64,000 bases of DNA from Hymenobacter montanus (GCF_014699115.1 NZ_JACXAD010000013.1:1-64000), one strand, 5' to 3'; shown: positions 16,838-26,806, counted from the first letter of the stretch. Numbers and translations are program-made. Notes: generated by a model not told the origin, from the letters alone.

Positions 16838-18820
16838 ATGCATAAAGCTCTGCTCCTGTCTTCGGCTACGGTGCTGCTGGCGGGCTCCTTGGCGGCCCAA
16901 ACGGCGCCGCCGGTATCTACTACGCCCCCGACCCCTGCCACGCCCCCAGCGCCGGCCCCAGTGAAAGTAGAAAAATCCCCGTGGCTGATTTTTGACCAGC
17001 CCCTCGATAGCCTGCCCCCGACGCGGGGCCGGGCCGGGCGGGAGAAAACGCTGCGGACTACCCCCAACCGCCCGGGCGCAGCGCAGCCTGCCGCCCGCGT
17101 CACGGTTGTTCCAGGGGCTACGCAAGGGGCGAACTACGTGCCGCTCGATGCCGATACTTACCGCTTGCTCGACCGCTACGCCATCAAGTTTGGTCCCGAT
17201 TCGCTGACCGACCCGCACACCAGCGTTCGGCCCTACACCCGGGCCGCCGCAGCTCGTTTAGGCGAGCGCATTCTCTCGCCCGATAGTCTGGGAGTACCAA
17301 CGGGTACGCTTTCGCGCTCCGACCGGTTCAACGCCGCCTACCTGCTGAAAGACAACTGGATGAACAGCGCCCGCGGGGCCGACCTCAACGAGAGCGCTAA
17401 CCCGGTCTTGACGTACTTCTACCGCAATCAAACCGACCTTTACCACGTCCAGACCCGGGACTTTGCGTTGCGCGTGAACCCGGTGCTGCTAGTGCAGGCC
17501 GGCAAGGACAACGGCATCAGCGGGCTGCGCTACGTGAATACGCGCGGCGTGTACCTGGAGGGCAACATCGACCAGCGGCTGGGGTTTTACACGTTCCTGG
17601 CCGACAACCAACAAGCCGTGCCGCAGTACGTGCAGACGCGCATTCAGCGCGACCAGATCGTGCCCCACGAGGGCTACTGGAAGTACTTTAAAACCGAGGG
17701 CGGCAACCAGTACGATTTTTTCACGGCCCGGGGCGGCATCACGTACGCGGCCAGCAAGCATATCAACCTGCAACTGGCCCACGACCGCAATTTTATTGGC
17801 AATGGCTACCGCTCGCTCATACTCTCCGATTACAGCGCCCCGTATTTCTTTTTAAAGATTAATACCCGGGTCTGGAAATTCAACTACCAGAACTTATTCG
17901 CGGAATTGACGGCCGAAAGGAAAAACGCCGACCAAGTGTATCCTAAAAAGTACCTGGCCCTGCACCACCTCAGCTTCGACGTCACGTCCACCTTCAACAT
18001 CGGGGTGTTCGAGAGCACCGTGCTGGGGGGCCGGGGCGCGGACAGCACCATCGTAAACGGGCAAATCGTGCGCCAGCGGGGCCGCTTTGAGCTGCAATAC
18101 CTGAACCCGGTGATATTCTACCGCGCCGTGGAGCAGCAGGCAGGCTCCGCCGATAACGCCATTCTGGGGCTGGATTTCAAGTGGAACATCCTCCATACCG
18201 CGCAGCTCTACGGCCAGCTGGTACTGGACGAGTTTAAGCTCAGCGAAGTGCGCGCGGGCAACGGCTGGTGGGCCAATAAGCAGGCCTTCCAGCTGGGGGC
18301 CAAATACATCGACGTGGCGGGGCTGCGTAACCTCGACTTGCAGGTGGAGCTCAACTATATCCGGCCTTTTACCTACCAGCACGAGGACAGCTACACCAAC
18401 TACCAGCACTACCAGCAGCCCCTGGCCCACCCCATGGGGGCTAACCTGACGGAGGTTCTGGGCGTACTCAGCTACCAGCCGCTGCCCCGCCTGATGCTGG
18501 TAGGCAAGGCCTTTTACTCCGTGCAAGGGCTCGACCTGAACAATGCCGACGCTCCGGGCCAGAACTACGGCGGCAACGTGCTTAAATCCTACGACACCCG
18601 CGTGCAGGAATTCGGCAACCGCACCGGCCAGGGCAACAAAAGCCGCCTGCTGCACGCCGACTTCACGGCTACGTACCAGCCGCGCCTGAACCTGTTTCTG
18701 GACGCGAAGCTGATTGCCCGGCGTCAAACGTACTCGCTCACGCCAGCCCTTGACGGGAGCGAAGTGTACGCTTCGCTGGCCCTGCGCTGGAACATTGCCC
18801 AACGGCTCCACGAATTTTAA
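16838..18820 (+). CDS. Outer-membrane beta-barrel protein, RemB/Wzi-like
   Basis: 660 residues. A signal peptide (MHKALLLSSATVLLAGSLAAQ) is followed by a Pro/Thr-rich linker and then a long series of amphipathic strands with many aromatic girdle residues, ending LRWNIAQRLHEF, with a terminal Phe as in outer-membrane barrels. Segments such as ARGGITYAASKHINLQLAHD and FIGNGYRSLILSDYSAPYFF resemble the Wzi capsule-assembly fold and flavobacterial gliding protein RemB. Those roles (surface polysaccharide or gliding) are family knowledge; function here is inferred. The following gene starts 3 bp after the stop. Confidence 0.65.
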   Translation: MHKALLLSSATVLLAGSLAAQTAPPVSTTPPTPATPPAPAPVKVEKSPWLIFDQPLDSLPPTRGRAGREKTLRTTPNRPGAAQPAARVTVVPGATQGANYVPLDADTYRLLDRYAIKFGPDSLTDPHTSVRPYTRAAAARLGERILSPDSLGVPTGTLSRSDRFNAAYLLKDNWMNSARGADLNESANPVLTYFYRNQTDLYHVQTRDFALRVNPVLLVQAGKDNGISGLRYVNTRGVYLEGNIDQRLGFYTFLADNQQAVPQYVQTRIQRDQIVPHEGYWKYFKTEGGNQYDFFTARGGITYAASKHINLQLAHDRNFIGNGYRSLILSDYSAPYFFLKINTRVWKFNYQNLFAELTAERKNADQVYPKKYLALHHLSFDVTSTFNIGVFESTVLGGRGADSTIVNGQIVRQRGRFELQYLNPVIFYRAVEQQAGSADNAILGLDFKWNILHTAQLYGQLVLDEFKLSEVRAGNGWWANKQAFQLGAKYIDVAGLRNLDLQVELNYIRPFTYQHEDSYTNYQHYQQPLAHPMGANLTEVLGVLSYQPLPRLMLVGKAFYSVQGLDLNNADAPGQNYGGNVLKSYDTRVQEFGNRTGQGNKSRLLHADFTATYQPRLNLFLDAKLIARRQTYSLTPALDGSEVYASLALRWNIAQRLHEF

Positions 18821-18823
18821 GCC

Positions 18824-19174
18824 ATGCCCCCGACTACCCCACTCTATCGCCCGGTTAATCAGCAGGAACTGGACTTGATTGCCGGGCTGGGCTGGCAGGC
18901 CTTTCCGCCGCGCCTGCCGGAGCAGCCTATTTTTTATCCGGTGCTGAATGAGGCTTACGCGGCGCAAATAAGCCGCGACTGGAATGTGCCCTTTTACGGC
19001 ATGGGCTATGTGGTTCGGTTTGCCGTAGATACCGCCTACTTAGCGCGGTTTCCGGTGCAAAACGTTGGCGACCAGCAGCACGATGAGTTGTGGGTGCCCG
19101 CCGAACAGTTAGCGGAATTCAATCAGCACATCGCCGAGTTGATTGAAGTAATTGCCGAGTTTCGGCGTCCTTAG
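18824..19174 (+). CDS. Conserved small protein, 'ADP-ribosylation/crystallin J1' type
   Basis: 116 residues. The pattern LYRPVNQQELDLI...FPPRLPEQPIFYPVLNEAYA matches small bacterial proteins commonly labelled ADP-ribosylation/crystallin J1. That label is historical: the protein is too short to be an ADP-ribosylglycohydrolase and shows no catalytic Asp cluster. Cytoplasmic, function unknown. It begins 3 bp after the RemB-like gene and ends 20 bp before the ABC transporter, so the three are probably co-transcribed. Confidence 0.7.
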   Translation: MPPTTPLYRPVNQQELDLIAGLGWQAFPPRLPEQPIFYPVLNEAYAAQISRDWNVPFYGMGYVVRFAVDTAYLARFPVQNVGDQQHDELWVPAEQLAEFNQHIAELIEVIAEFRRP

Positions 19175-19194
19175 CCTATCGGCTTTCGCTATCC

Positions 19195-21039
19195 ATGAAG
19201 ACTTATCTGAGAATCCTGCAGTACGCGCGGCCTTTTATCGACTTCGTGCCGCTCTATTTTTTATACACCATCCTGACGATTTTCTTCAGCATTGGCAACT
19301 TCACCCTGATCATTCCGCTGCTGAACGTGCTGTTCAACGTGGATAAGTCGGCGGTGCTGGACGCGCCCAAAGCGTTGCCGGACTTCTCGCTGACGATCGG
19401 TTACGTAACGGATGTATTCAAATTCTATTTTGCTGAGATTCTGGCGGCGCGCGGGCGCCTGGGGGCGCTGGGCTTCGTGTGCGTGGTGGTGGTGGTGTCG
19501 GTATTGCTCAGCAACGTATTCCGCTATTTAAGCTTGCGGCTGCTCGCCCGGGTGCGGGCCCGGGTTATTCGGAATCTGCGGCACGACTTGTACCAGCGCA
19601 TCACCGAATTGGAGCTGGGCTATTTTGCCGGGGAGCGGAAGGGCGACCTCATGTCGCGCTTCACCAACGACGTGCAGGAAGTAGAAACGTCCGTGGTGAA
19701 CACGATGACGGCCGTGGTGAAAGAGCCACTGACGATTATTGCCTATTTCGTGGTGCTCTTCACGATGTCGGTCAAGCTGACGCTATTCACGCTGATTCTG
19801 TTGCCGGTTTCGGGCGGCATCATTGCCGGGGTAGCCAAGCGGCTCCGGCGGCAGGCGAAGCTGAGCCAAGGCACGCTGGGCACCATGCTATCGGTCATCG
19901 ACGAGACCCTGGGCGGCATTCGGGTGATTAAAGCCTTCAACGCGCAAGGCTACATCCGACAGAAGTTTGAAGCCCAAAACGACCAGTACGCCCGCACCTC
20001 GCGCAACATCGACAACACCCGGGACCTGGCCTCGCCTTTCTCGGAGTTCGCCGGCGTAACGGTAGTGGCCGGGTTGCTGTACTACGGTGGCACCCTGGTG
20101 TTAAGTGGCCAAGCGAACCTGACCGCCGCGACGTTTATCGGCTACATCATCCTGTTTTCGCAGGTGCTTACTCCAGCCAAAGCCCTGTCGTCATCGTTTG
20201 GCAACATCCAGCGCGGGCTGGTTGCCGGTGAGCGGGTGCTGCGCATCATCGACACCGAGCCCGCCATTCGCGACCGGCCCGGGGCCACGGTGCTGCCGCC
20301 CTTCGAGCGCGAAATTGAGTTCCAGGCTCTGCAGTTCAGCTACGGTGAGACCCCCGTGCTCTACGACATCAACCTGACCATTCGTAAGGGCAGCACGGTG
20401 GCGCTGGTGGGCCCCAGCGGCGGCGGCAAAAGCACGCTGGCCGACTTGCTGCCGCGTTTCTACGACCCCAGCGGCGGCCAGATTCTCATTGACGGCCACG
20501 ACCTGCGGGCCTGCACGCTACACTCGGTGCGCGACCAGATGGGCATCGTGACGCAGGAAAGCATCCTGTTCAACGACACCATTTTCAATAACATCCGCTT
20601 CAACACTCAGGCCACCGAGGCTGAAGTGATCGAAGCCGCCAAAATTGCCAACGCCCACGATTTCATCCTGGCCAGCCCCGAGGGCTACCAGACGGTAATT
20701 GGCGACCGGGGCTCCCGCCTATCGGGCGGGCAGCGGCAGCGCCTCAGCATTGCGCGCGCCATTTTGCGCAATCCCCCCATTCTCATCCTCGACGAAGCCA
20801 CCTCGGCCCTCGACACTGAAAGCGAGAAACTGGTGCAGGAAGCGTTGCAGCGCCTGATGCGAAACCGCACGTCGCTCGTTATTGCTCACCGCCTCAGCAC
20901 GGTACAGCACGCCGATGAAATTGTGGTGCTACAGCACGGCCGCGTGGTCGAGCGCGGCACTCACGACGAGCTGGTGCGCCGCGAAGGCGGGGTATACCAG
21001 CGCCTGAGCTCCCTGCAAACCAATGCTGCGCTGGTGTAG
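19195..21039 (+). CDS. ABC transporter, fused permease and ATPase (MsbA-like exporter)
   Basis: 614 residues. An N-terminal six-helix membrane domain (about 1-330) is followed by a nucleotide-binding domain. Walker A is GPSGGGKST, the signature is LSGGQRQR, Walker B is ILILDEATSALD, and the switch His is in VIAHRLSTVQHAD. It forms a homodimeric exporter. The MsbA/lipid-exporter subgroup is likely from length and from the coupling segment LSRFTNDV-like 'MSRFTNDVQEVE', but drug or peptide export cannot be excluded. Inner membrane. Confidence 0.92.
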   Translation: MKTYLRILQYARPFIDFVPLYFLYTILTIFFSIGNFTLIIPLLNVLFNVDKSAVLDAPKALPDFSLTIGYVTDVFKFYFAEILAARGRLGALGFVCVVVVVSVLLSNVFRYLSLRLLARVRARVIRNLRHDLYQRITELELGYFAGERKGDLMSRFTNDVQEVETSVVNTMTAVVKEPLTIIAYFVVLFTMSVKLTLFTLILLPVSGGIIAGVAKRLRRQAKLSQGTLGTMLSVIDETLGGIRVIKAFNAQGYIRQKFEAQNDQYARTSRNIDNTRDLASPFSEFAGVTVVAGLLYYGGTLVLSGQANLTAATFIGYIILFSQVLTPAKALSSSFGNIQRGLVAGERVLRIIDTEPAIRDRPGATVLPPFEREIEFQALQFSYGETPVLYDINLTIRKGSTVALVGPSGGGKSTLADLLPRFYDPSGGQILIDGHDLRACTLHSVRDQMGIVTQESILFNDTIFNNIRFNTQATEAEVIEAAKIANAHDFILASPEGYQTVIGDRGSRLSGGQRQRLSIARAILRNPPILILDEATSALDTESEKLVQEALQRLMRNRTSLVIAHRLSTVQHADEIVVLQHGRVVERGTHDELVRREGGVYQRLSSLQTNAALV

Positions 21040-21079
21040 CGCTAAGCGCCAGACCCTCTTTTCTTAACCCATTGAATTT

Positions 21080-21340
21080 ATGCTCAGCAAGAAAGCTCCT
21101 TGGGTTTTTGGCTTGTTGGCCTTATTCATGTTTGCGTTGCGGGTTGGCTTCAAATACTACCGCAGCCAGCAGAGATCCGAGGCTCAGCTTAAGATAGAGA
21201 ACGCTTATGCGCGGAAGGAAGCACTGGTCAGGTCAATTGAAGCGGAGCAGAATGCCCGGCGGGCCAACGGGGCCCGGGTGGTGGCCTCCCCCACCGACAC
21301 AGCCGTAACAACCACTGACCCGCTAGCCCAGGCCAAGTAG
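21080..21340 (+). CDS. Small membrane-anchored protein
   Basis: 86 residues: one N-terminal membrane helix (about 7-24), then a charged helical stretch likely to be a short coiled coil (AQLKIENAYARKEALVRSIE), then a Thr/Ala-rich tail. No recognised family. It lies 40 bp after the ABC transporter on the same strand and may be part of the same transcript. Confidence 0.5.
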   Translation: MLSKKAPWVFGLLALFMFALRVGFKYYRSQQRSEAQLKIENAYARKEALVRSIEAEQNARRANGARVVASPTDTAVTTTDPLAQAK

Positions 21341-21427
21341 CTTATTTAATAAGCCCTATTTTGCAGCCACTTTCCCAGTACTTCCGTTTCTGATAGCTGC
21401 CATCTTTTCACTTCACCCTCGTTTGCT

Positions 21428-21916
21428 ATGCTCGCCCTGAAACGCATTGTTACCGTCGCAGTAATGGTTTACCTGCTGCTGGCACTCTTGTTCGTTCTCG
21501 TACCAGCTGTGCGGTCCTCGATTGTGGACATGGGCAGTGGGCTGTCGGAACTGGAAAAAGAACGACAGTTTTACCAAGCCCTGTTCATCATCGGGGCCGG
21601 GCTACTGGCCTTGCACCTGATCACCGAAAACCTGGACAGCGTGCTGCTGCGCCGGGCCGTTAGCCAGCGCGAAAGCAAAATCAACGAGCTGAAAGCCCGG
21701 CTTTACGACCATCAGCAGCGCACGGACACTGCTCCCACGGTGCCGACTAGCCGCACCGTGGACGGCCGGATCACCGCTCCCACGACGGCAAGCCGCGCGG
21801 CGGGCTCCCCCAGCCCCACCGAGAATCGGACGACTGACCACTTGGCCCAACCGACGTTTCCGCAGAACGATCCTAGTCTGTCGAATACTCCGCCCGCCGA
21901 GCGGCCCCCACTGTAA
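21428..21916 (+). CDS. Two-helix membrane protein of unknown function
   Basis: 162 residues with two membrane helices (about 8-28 and 54-73), a short coiled-coil segment ([20 protein letters not shown]), and a Pro/Thr/Ser-rich disordered C-terminus. It has the same architecture as the preceding 86-residue protein (helix, coiled coil, low-complexity tail), so the two may be related in role. No family recognised. Confidence 0.5.
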   Translation: MLALKRIVTVAVMVYLLLALLFVLVPAVRSSIVDMGSGLSELEKERQFYQALFIIGAGLLALHLITENLDSVLLRRAVSQRESKINELKARLYDHQQRTDTAPTVPTSRTVDGRITAPTTASRAAGSPSPTENRTTDHLAQPTFPQNDPSLSNTPPAERPPL

Positions 21917-21981
21917 GTACTTCCTCCGGCTTCCTGCCCTGCCTTAGCTTACCTACTCCAATACTGAACCCCAGCCATCAA

Positions 21982-22572
21982 TTGCCCGACTCCGCTCATC
22001 TTCCCGACCTCATTCACGCCGAGCTGACCGAAGCCCGGACCGTGCTCGACCGGTTTCTGGCCGATCCGGCCATGCTGGCGCGCATTGCCGAAGCAGCACA
22101 GGTAATGGCCCGGAGTTTACGGGAGGGTGGTAAAATTCTCACTTGCGGCAACGGCGGCAGCCTCTGCGACGCGCAGCACTTTGCCGAAGAGCTCAGTGGC
22201 CGCTATCGCAAGGACCGCCGCGCGCTGGCTGCTATTGCCCTCACCGAAGCCTCGCACCTTACCTGCGTCGCCAACGACTATGGGTTTGAGTTTGTGTTTA
22301 GCCGCTTCGTACAGGCTTTGGGCCGGCCGGGCGATGTGCTCCTGGCCATCAGCACCAGCGGTCACTCGCCCAACGTGCTGCGTGCCGCCGAAGCGGCCCG
22401 CGAGGCCGGAATGCTGGTCGTGGCCCTGACGGGCAAGGACGGCGGGCAGCTGGCCGGCATCAGCGATGTGGAAATCCGAGCCCCGCATTCCGGCTTCGCG
22501 GATCGGATCCAGGAAATTCATATCAAAGTAATTCACATCCTGATTATGCTGATTGAGAAGCTGGCACTGTAA
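21982..22572 (+). CDS. gmhA: SIS-domain isomerase, D-sedoheptulose-7-phosphate isomerase type
   Basis: 196 residues. The SIS domain carries the GmhA signature [17 protein letters not shown] and the second phosphosugar loop [12 protein letters not shown]. GmhA converts sedoheptulose 7-phosphate to D-glycero-manno-heptose 7-phosphate, the first step of ADP-heptose synthesis for LPS core or glycans. No other heptose gene is adjacent, so the exact substrate is inferred from family. No ATG lies near the 5' end; a TTG at 21982 is the best start. Cytoplasmic. Confidence 0.82.
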   Translation: MPDSAHLPDLIHAELTEARTVLDRFLADPAMLARIAEAAQVMARSLREGGKILTCGNGGSLCDAQHFAEELSGRYRKDRRALAAIALTEASHLTCVANDYGFEFVFSRFVQALGRPGDVLLAISTSGHSPNVLRAAEAAREAGMLVVALTGKDGGQLAGISDVEIRAPHSGFADRIQEIHIKVIHILIMLIEKLAL

Positions 22573-22857
22573 AAGCTTAGGGGGCTCCAGCTGTTAGTGA
22601 GGCCTATTAGTGAATTATATGACTGGGATGACCATACTGCCTGGTTGTGATAACTTGGCTGTGACAATATGAATTTCCAGGACGGTTTGGGAACCTCGTC
22701 TAGACTGGAAGAAGGGCCTGAAATCCAGCGAGACCGCTACTGCTTCGCGGATCTCCGACTCGGGGCCAATTTCTGATTCCTATTGTAGCCGACGGAACTA
22801 CTCGCAGCCTACTTTCTCTATTTGCTTGCGACCAATGTCGGAACCGTAGGCGCACCA
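22573..22857. other. Intergenic region without recognisable gene
   Basis: Between the SIS-domain gene and the first terminator of the beta-propeller array. No coding frame of convincing composition and no clear promoter were seen. Confidence 0.5.
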
Positions 22858-22893
22858 AAAAGCCCTCCTGACCAGACGGCCAAGAGGGCTTTT
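22858..22893 (-). terminator. Terminator of propeller gene 1
   Basis: AAAAGCCCTC/GAGGGCTTTT hairpin with loop of about 16 nt. On the minus strand it follows the stop at 22940 and ends in a short T-run. Equivalent hairpins follow the other three paralogues. Confidence 0.7.
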
Positions 22894-22939
22894 CCGTGGG
22901 AGAAAGAATGGATGGAGGGCTCAGCGGCTCGCTCCAGGC

Positions 22940-24640
22940 CTAGCGCACCAGGAGCTGTGTGGCGGCGGTTTGGCCGTTGCCCAGCCGGGCTCGCAAGTGA
23001 TACAAGCCCGGTGCTAGCCCGCCCAGCCCGAGCTCAATGGCCCCGGCCACGGCGGGCAATACTTGCGTGCGCACCCTGCGGCCCAGCCCATCGGTGATGG
23101 TCAACTCGCCGCCCCCGTGAGGCAGCACCAGCGTGACTTGGTCCGAAGCCGGGTTTGGATAAACGGTCAGCGTTAGAGTCGCTTCTGGCGTGCGGGCGGC
23201 CGCGAGCACGCTTCCGCTGTTCAGCTTCGCCTCAATTATATTACGATTCGTACCCCCGACGACATTTAGCGAGCCAAACGATACATCACCACGCGCTGAC
23301 CCGAACAGGTAAGCATTACCGGCGACATCGGTGCCAATACGATCAAAATGGCATAGATCGTCGGACCCAGTTCCCTCGGCGATGCCCGCGCCCGCCCACT
23401 GCGCCGTGCCTTCCCCAGTGTAGCGAGCCACGAAGGCACTCTGCTTACTTGCCAGCGGCAGGGGCGTGCTACCCAACGTGAGCGTGCCCTGATAGTCACC
23501 GATGGCGTAAAGGCCACCCCGACCGTCGAAGGCTACATCGGGTACACTGTAATCGCCCGGCAGACTGGGGGTAATCTCCCGGGACCAGAGGGGGGTGCCA
23601 TCGGCGCCATAACACGCCAGATACGCCGTACTTTCGTAGCTGGAACTTACCACCCTTTTATTGATAAAGCCGCCCACGGCCACCCTCCCAGCCGCGTCAA
23701 CGGCAATCGCGTTCCCACTATCGTTGTTGGTCGTACCAACCCGTTGTGCCCATATGACGATGCCCCGCGGGTCGAACTTGGCCACATATAAGTCTCGATC
23801 GGTGGCGCTCGCCGCGTTCAGCGTTATCGTACCAAAAGTGGCCGAGCCCATGAAATCTCCCGTCAGGTACGTGTTGCCGGCCGCGTCAATCGCTACATCA
23901 CTAGCGCTAGCACTGCCCGTGCCCCCGGCCTTGCGCGCCCAGAGGATGGTCCCGCTTGGTGAGAATTTATAGAGGAAGACATTACTAGTGCCGCGACTCG
24001 CCACTAGCTGGTTCTCGGCCTCGCTGCCAAAACGCATGGCGCCGTTAAATCTGCCGGAAGCGTACACGTTGCCCGCCGCGTCCGTTGTGAGACTGGTCAA
24101 ATACTGATTGCTTAGATCCGCCGCCTCGGCCTCTTCGACTTTCCCCCACAGCGGCTCTCCCCGAGGGTTTAGCTTTACCACGAATGCCCTAGCCTCATCA
24201 GGGTTTGTGGTGAGGACTAGAGATCCAAAGGAAAGCCTACGATTGAAAAGGCCGCCCACGTACAGGTTGCCGACGGCGTCCACGGCCAGAGGCCAGAATC
24301 TACTGTCTGTGTATTGGTAGATCCAAGCCAGCGAACCATCGGGGTTAAGCTTACCCAAATAAGAGTAATTGAGAGATTCTGGGCCTCCTATGAGGGTGGT
24401 CCCACCAAAAGTAAAGTTACGTGCGGACCTCCCCTGGAAAAAACGGCTGCCATCAGGTGCCACAACCATATGATAACCTACGCTATTCGAAAACAATCCA
24501 TTATCACCGGTCGTATTATTGGCCCGCCGGACGGAGGCCCAGGTCGGATCCTGGGCCTGCCCCCGAAAACTGGCTAAGCTCAACGTTGCCACCAGCGCTA
24601 AAAAGACCATCCAGGGGTGAAAAATTATATTGATGCGCAT
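22940..24640 (-). CDS. T9SS-exported SBBP-type beta-propeller protein 1
   Basis: 566 residues from the ATG at 24640, chosen because it gives a clean signal peptide (MRINIIFHPWMVFLALVATL ... GQAQ); an ORF extension to 24688 is non-coding leader. The body holds about seven propeller-like repeats around D-x-x-G-N-x-Y-x-x-G motifs (APDGSRFFQG, DAVGNLYVGG, DAAGNVYASG, DAAGNTYLTG, DAAGRVAVGG, DGRGGLYAIG, DVAGNAYLFG), fitting a seven-bladed propeller. The last 75 or so residues are a type A T9SS sorting domain (LTVYPNPASDQVTLVLP ... LLVR). It is therefore secreted or surface-attached through T9SS; ligand unknown. Most diverged of the four paralogues. Confidence 0.85.
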   Translation of the reverse strand: MRINIIFHPWMVFLALVATLSLASFRGQAQDPTWASVRRANNTTGDNGLFSNSVGYHMVVAPDGSRFFQGRSARNFTFGGTTLIGGPESLNYSYLGKLNPDGSLAWIYQYTDSRFWPLAVDAVGNLYVGGLFNRRLSFGSLVLTTNPDEARAFVVKLNPRGEPLWGKVEEAEAADLSNQYLTSLTTDAAGNVYASGRFNGAMRFGSEAENQLVASRGTSNVFLYKFSPSGTILWARKAGGTGSASASDVAIDAAGNTYLTGDFMGSATFGTITLNAASATDRDLYVAKFDPRGIVIWAQRVGTTNNDSGNAIAVDAAGRVAVGGFINKRVVSSSYESTAYLACYGADGTPLWSREITPSLPGDYSVPDVAFDGRGGLYAIGDYQGTLTLGSTPLPLASKQSAFVARYTGEGTAQWAGAGIAEGTGSDDLCHFDRIGTDVAGNAYLFGSARGDVSFGSLNVVGGTNRNIIEAKLNSGSVLAAARTPEATLTLTVYPNPASDQVTLVLPHGGGELTITDGLGRRVRTQVLPAVAGAIELGLGGLAPGLYHLRARLGNGQTAATQLLVR

Positions 24641-24649
24641 AAGAGAAGA

Positions 24650-24745
24650 GATGATGAAACCAGTGAACACGTAATGAGAGGCGTACAAATACTGAGGCGG
24701 GTAGATAACCTTGCAATATTACTAATAAATACTCGAACTTTAAAA
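24650..24745 (-). repeat. Shared upstream leader, copy 1
   Basis: The 5' leader of propeller gene 1, matching 26602-26700 and 28561-28655 at most positions (common blocks GATGATGAAACCAGTGAA and AATACTCGAACTT). It probably carries promoter and translation signals, but no canonical TAnnTTTG is obvious. Conserved leader sequence is also why spurious N-terminal extensions look alike. Confidence 0.65.
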
Positions 24746-24822
24746 ATCGAGGGTACAACCCAGGCCTAGATTAACGGTTGTCAATGCTGGGAGCCCAGCC
24801 TCCCCTACCTAGATGCGTAGCA

Positions 24823-24858
24823 ACAGCCCTCCCGACCCAGGGGCCAGGAGGGCTGTTT
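24823..24858 (-). terminator. Terminator of propeller gene 2
   Basis: ACAGCCCTCC/GGAGGGCTGT hairpin around a loop with GACCCAGGGGCC, followed by T-rich sequence in the minus direction. Confidence 0.7.
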
Positions 24859-24894
24859 CAAGCGGTAAGAGTCAACTGACGGCTGGCTCCGAGC

Positions 24895-26574
24895 TTAACG
24901 CACCAGCAGGCGCGTGGCGGCGGTTTGGCCGTTGCCCAGCTGGGCTCGCACCTGGTACAAACCTGGCGCCAGCCCGCCCAACCCGAGCTCAACAGTTCCG
25001 GCCACGGCGGGCAATACCTGCGTGCGCACCCTACGGCCCAGCCCATCGGTGATGGTCAACTCGCCGCCGCCGGAGGGCAGCACCAGTGTGGCCCGCTCCG
25101 AAGCCGGGTTCGGGTAAGCCGTTAGCGTCAGGGCCGCTCCTGGTGTGCGGGCGGCCGTGAGCACCCCTCCGCTGTTCAACTTCGCCTCAAATATGCTCTG
25201 ATAATTACCACCAGCAGTATTCAGCGGGCCCAATGATATCGTGCCGGCCCCTTCCCCCACCAAGTAAGCATTGCCGGCAGCATCGGTAGCAATATACGTA
25301 AAGGCAAACTTGGATACATCGGTCACGTCGGGGATGGCCGCGCCCGCCCACCGCGCCGTGCCTTGCCCATTGTAGCGGACTACGAAGGCGCTCTCCTTGC
25401 TGACCACCGGCAGGGTCGTGCTGCCCAACGTAAGCGTGCCCAGATAGGTGCTGATCGCGTAGAGGCCGCCCCGACCGTCGAAGGCCACGTCTGCTACACC
25501 GGAATAGCCCGAGCTCAGAACACTGGGGGCAATTTCCCTGGACCAGAGGGGATTCCCGTTGGCACCATAGCAGGCCAGGTATGTCATACTTTCGAACCTA
25601 GGACCGACCAGCCTGCTGTTGATGAAGCCGCCCACGGCTACCACCCCCGCCGCGTCAACAGCAATCGCCTTACCAGCATCGTTGTTGGCCGTGCCGGCCC
25701 GTTGCGCCCACATTATACTGCCCTGCGGGTCGAACTTAGCCACGTACAGGTCTTGGTCGGCGGCGTTCGTCGCGTTCAGCGTTACCGTGCCGAACGTGGC
25801 CGAGCCGGTGAATACACCCGTCAGGTACGTGTTGCCCGACGCGTCGGCCGCTAAGTCACTATTACCGTCATTGCCTGTCCCCCCCGCCTTGCGGCCCCAG
25901 AGGACGCTCCCGCTCGGGGAGAATTTGTAGAGAAAGACGTCATAAGCGAGACCACTCGACACCAACTGGTTCGCGGCCTCGCTGCCAAAACGCATGGCAC
26001 CAATAAATCCGCCGGAAGCGTACACGTTGCCCGCCGCGTCCGTTGTGAGACTGCTCAAGCCGTAATTGAGTCGGTCTAATGGTGAGCCCTCTTCCACTTT
26101 CCCCCACAGCCCTTCCCCCTGTGGAGTCAGCTTTGCCACGAATAGCCTAATACTGGGGTCCGTGAGTGTCAGAGAGCCAAAGGAAATAGTACGACTAAAA
26201 CTACCCCCCACGTACAGGTTGCCCGTGGCATCGACCGCCAGTGTCCAGGGAAGATTGTTCTCGTACTGGCGGAGCCAAGCCAGCGAACCATCGGGGTTGA
26301 GTTTTCCCAAATAAGAGTTATAGCCCGGGCCAGCTACTGTAAGAGTGGTCCCGCCTAGAGTAAAGCTCCCTGCGAATAACCCGTACAAAAACCGGCTGCC
26401 ATCCGGCGCTACAGCCATTTTGTACCCGTAACTGATTGAGCTGGTGGTACTGGTGGACCGTCGTACGGACGCCCAGGTCGGGTCCTGAGCCTGCCCCCGA
26501 AAACTACCTAATCCTAATGTTGCTACTAGGGCAACAAAGACCATCCAAGGACGAAAGAATACTCTACTGCGCAT
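24895..26574 (-). CDS. T9SS-exported SBBP-type beta-propeller protein 2
   Basis: 559 residues from the ATG at 26574 (signal peptide MRSRVFFRPWMVFVALVATL). Same domain order as its neighbours: signal peptide, seven D-x-x-G-N-x-Y-x-x-G repeats (DATGNLYVGG, DAAGNVYASG, DASGNTYLTG and others), then a type A sorting domain with LTAYPNPASERATLVLP and final LLVR. Nucleotide similarity to genes 3 and 4 is visibly high in the middle repeats and at the 3' end, lower in loops between motifs. Own leader and own terminator suggest an independent transcript. Confidence 0.85.
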   Translation of the reverse strand: MRSRVFFRPWMVFVALVATLGLGSFRGQAQDPTWASVRRSTSTTSSISYGYKMAVAPDGSRFLYGLFAGSFTLGGTTLTVAGPGYNSYLGKLNPDGSLAWLRQYENNLPWTLAVDATGNLYVGGSFSRTISFGSLTLTDPSIRLFVAKLTPQGEGLWGKVEEGSPLDRLNYGLSSLTTDAAGNVYASGGFIGAMRFGSEAANQLVSSGLAYDVFLYKFSPSGSVLWGRKAGGTGNDGNSDLAADASGNTYLTGVFTGSATFGTVTLNATNAADQDLYVAKFDPQGSIMWAQRAGTANNDAGKAIAVDAAGVVAVGGFINSRLVGPRFESMTYLACYGANGNPLWSREIAPSVLSSGYSGVADVAFDGRGGLYAISTYLGTLTLGSTTLPVVSKESAFVVRYNGQGTARWAGAAIPDVTDVSKFAFTYIATDAAGNAYLVGEGAGTISLGPLNTAGGNYQSIFEAKLNSGGVLTAARTPGAALTLTAYPNPASERATLVLPSGGGELTITDGLGRRVRTQVLPAVAGTVELGLGGLAPGLYQVRAQLGNGQTAATRLLVR

Positions 26575-26601
26575 GAGAAAAGAGGTGAAAATGTTGTAAG
26601 A

Positions 26602-26700
26602 GATGATGAAACCAGTGAAAACAAATGCGTGGCATACAATTACTGAGGCAGGTAGATCTCCTTGCAATATTACCAACAAATACTCGAACTTTATAAAAAA
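26602..26700 (-). repeat. Shared upstream leader, copy 2
   Basis: Leader of propeller gene 2. It shares with copy 3 an additional block immediately before the start codon (CATGAGAAAAGAGGTGAAAA on the plus strand), and with copies 1 and 3 the GATGATGAAACCAGTGAA block. Confidence 0.65.
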
Positions 26701-26772
26701 CTATCAACGGTCCACAGGCCCTAGATCAGCGGTTGTCGATGCCGGTAGCCCAACCTACCTGGATGCGCAGCA

Positions 26773-26806
26773 ACAGCCCTCTCGACCCAGGGGCCAGGAG
26801 GGCTAC
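26773..26806 (-). terminator. Terminator of propeller gene 3
   Basis: CAGCCCTC/GAGGGCT hairpin with the same GACCCAGGGGCC loop as the terminator of gene 2; the downstream T-run is weaker. Confidence 0.6.

Noticed and set aside
17894..18967. 357-codon minus-strand open frame
   Set aside because: Antisense shadow of the RemB/Wzi-like barrel gene, which has a signal peptide and barrel pattern.
24641..24688. N-terminal extensions of propeller proteins reaching MYASHYVFTG
   Set aside because: They result from conserved non-coding leader; the downstream ATG gives a normal signal peptide in all four paralogues.
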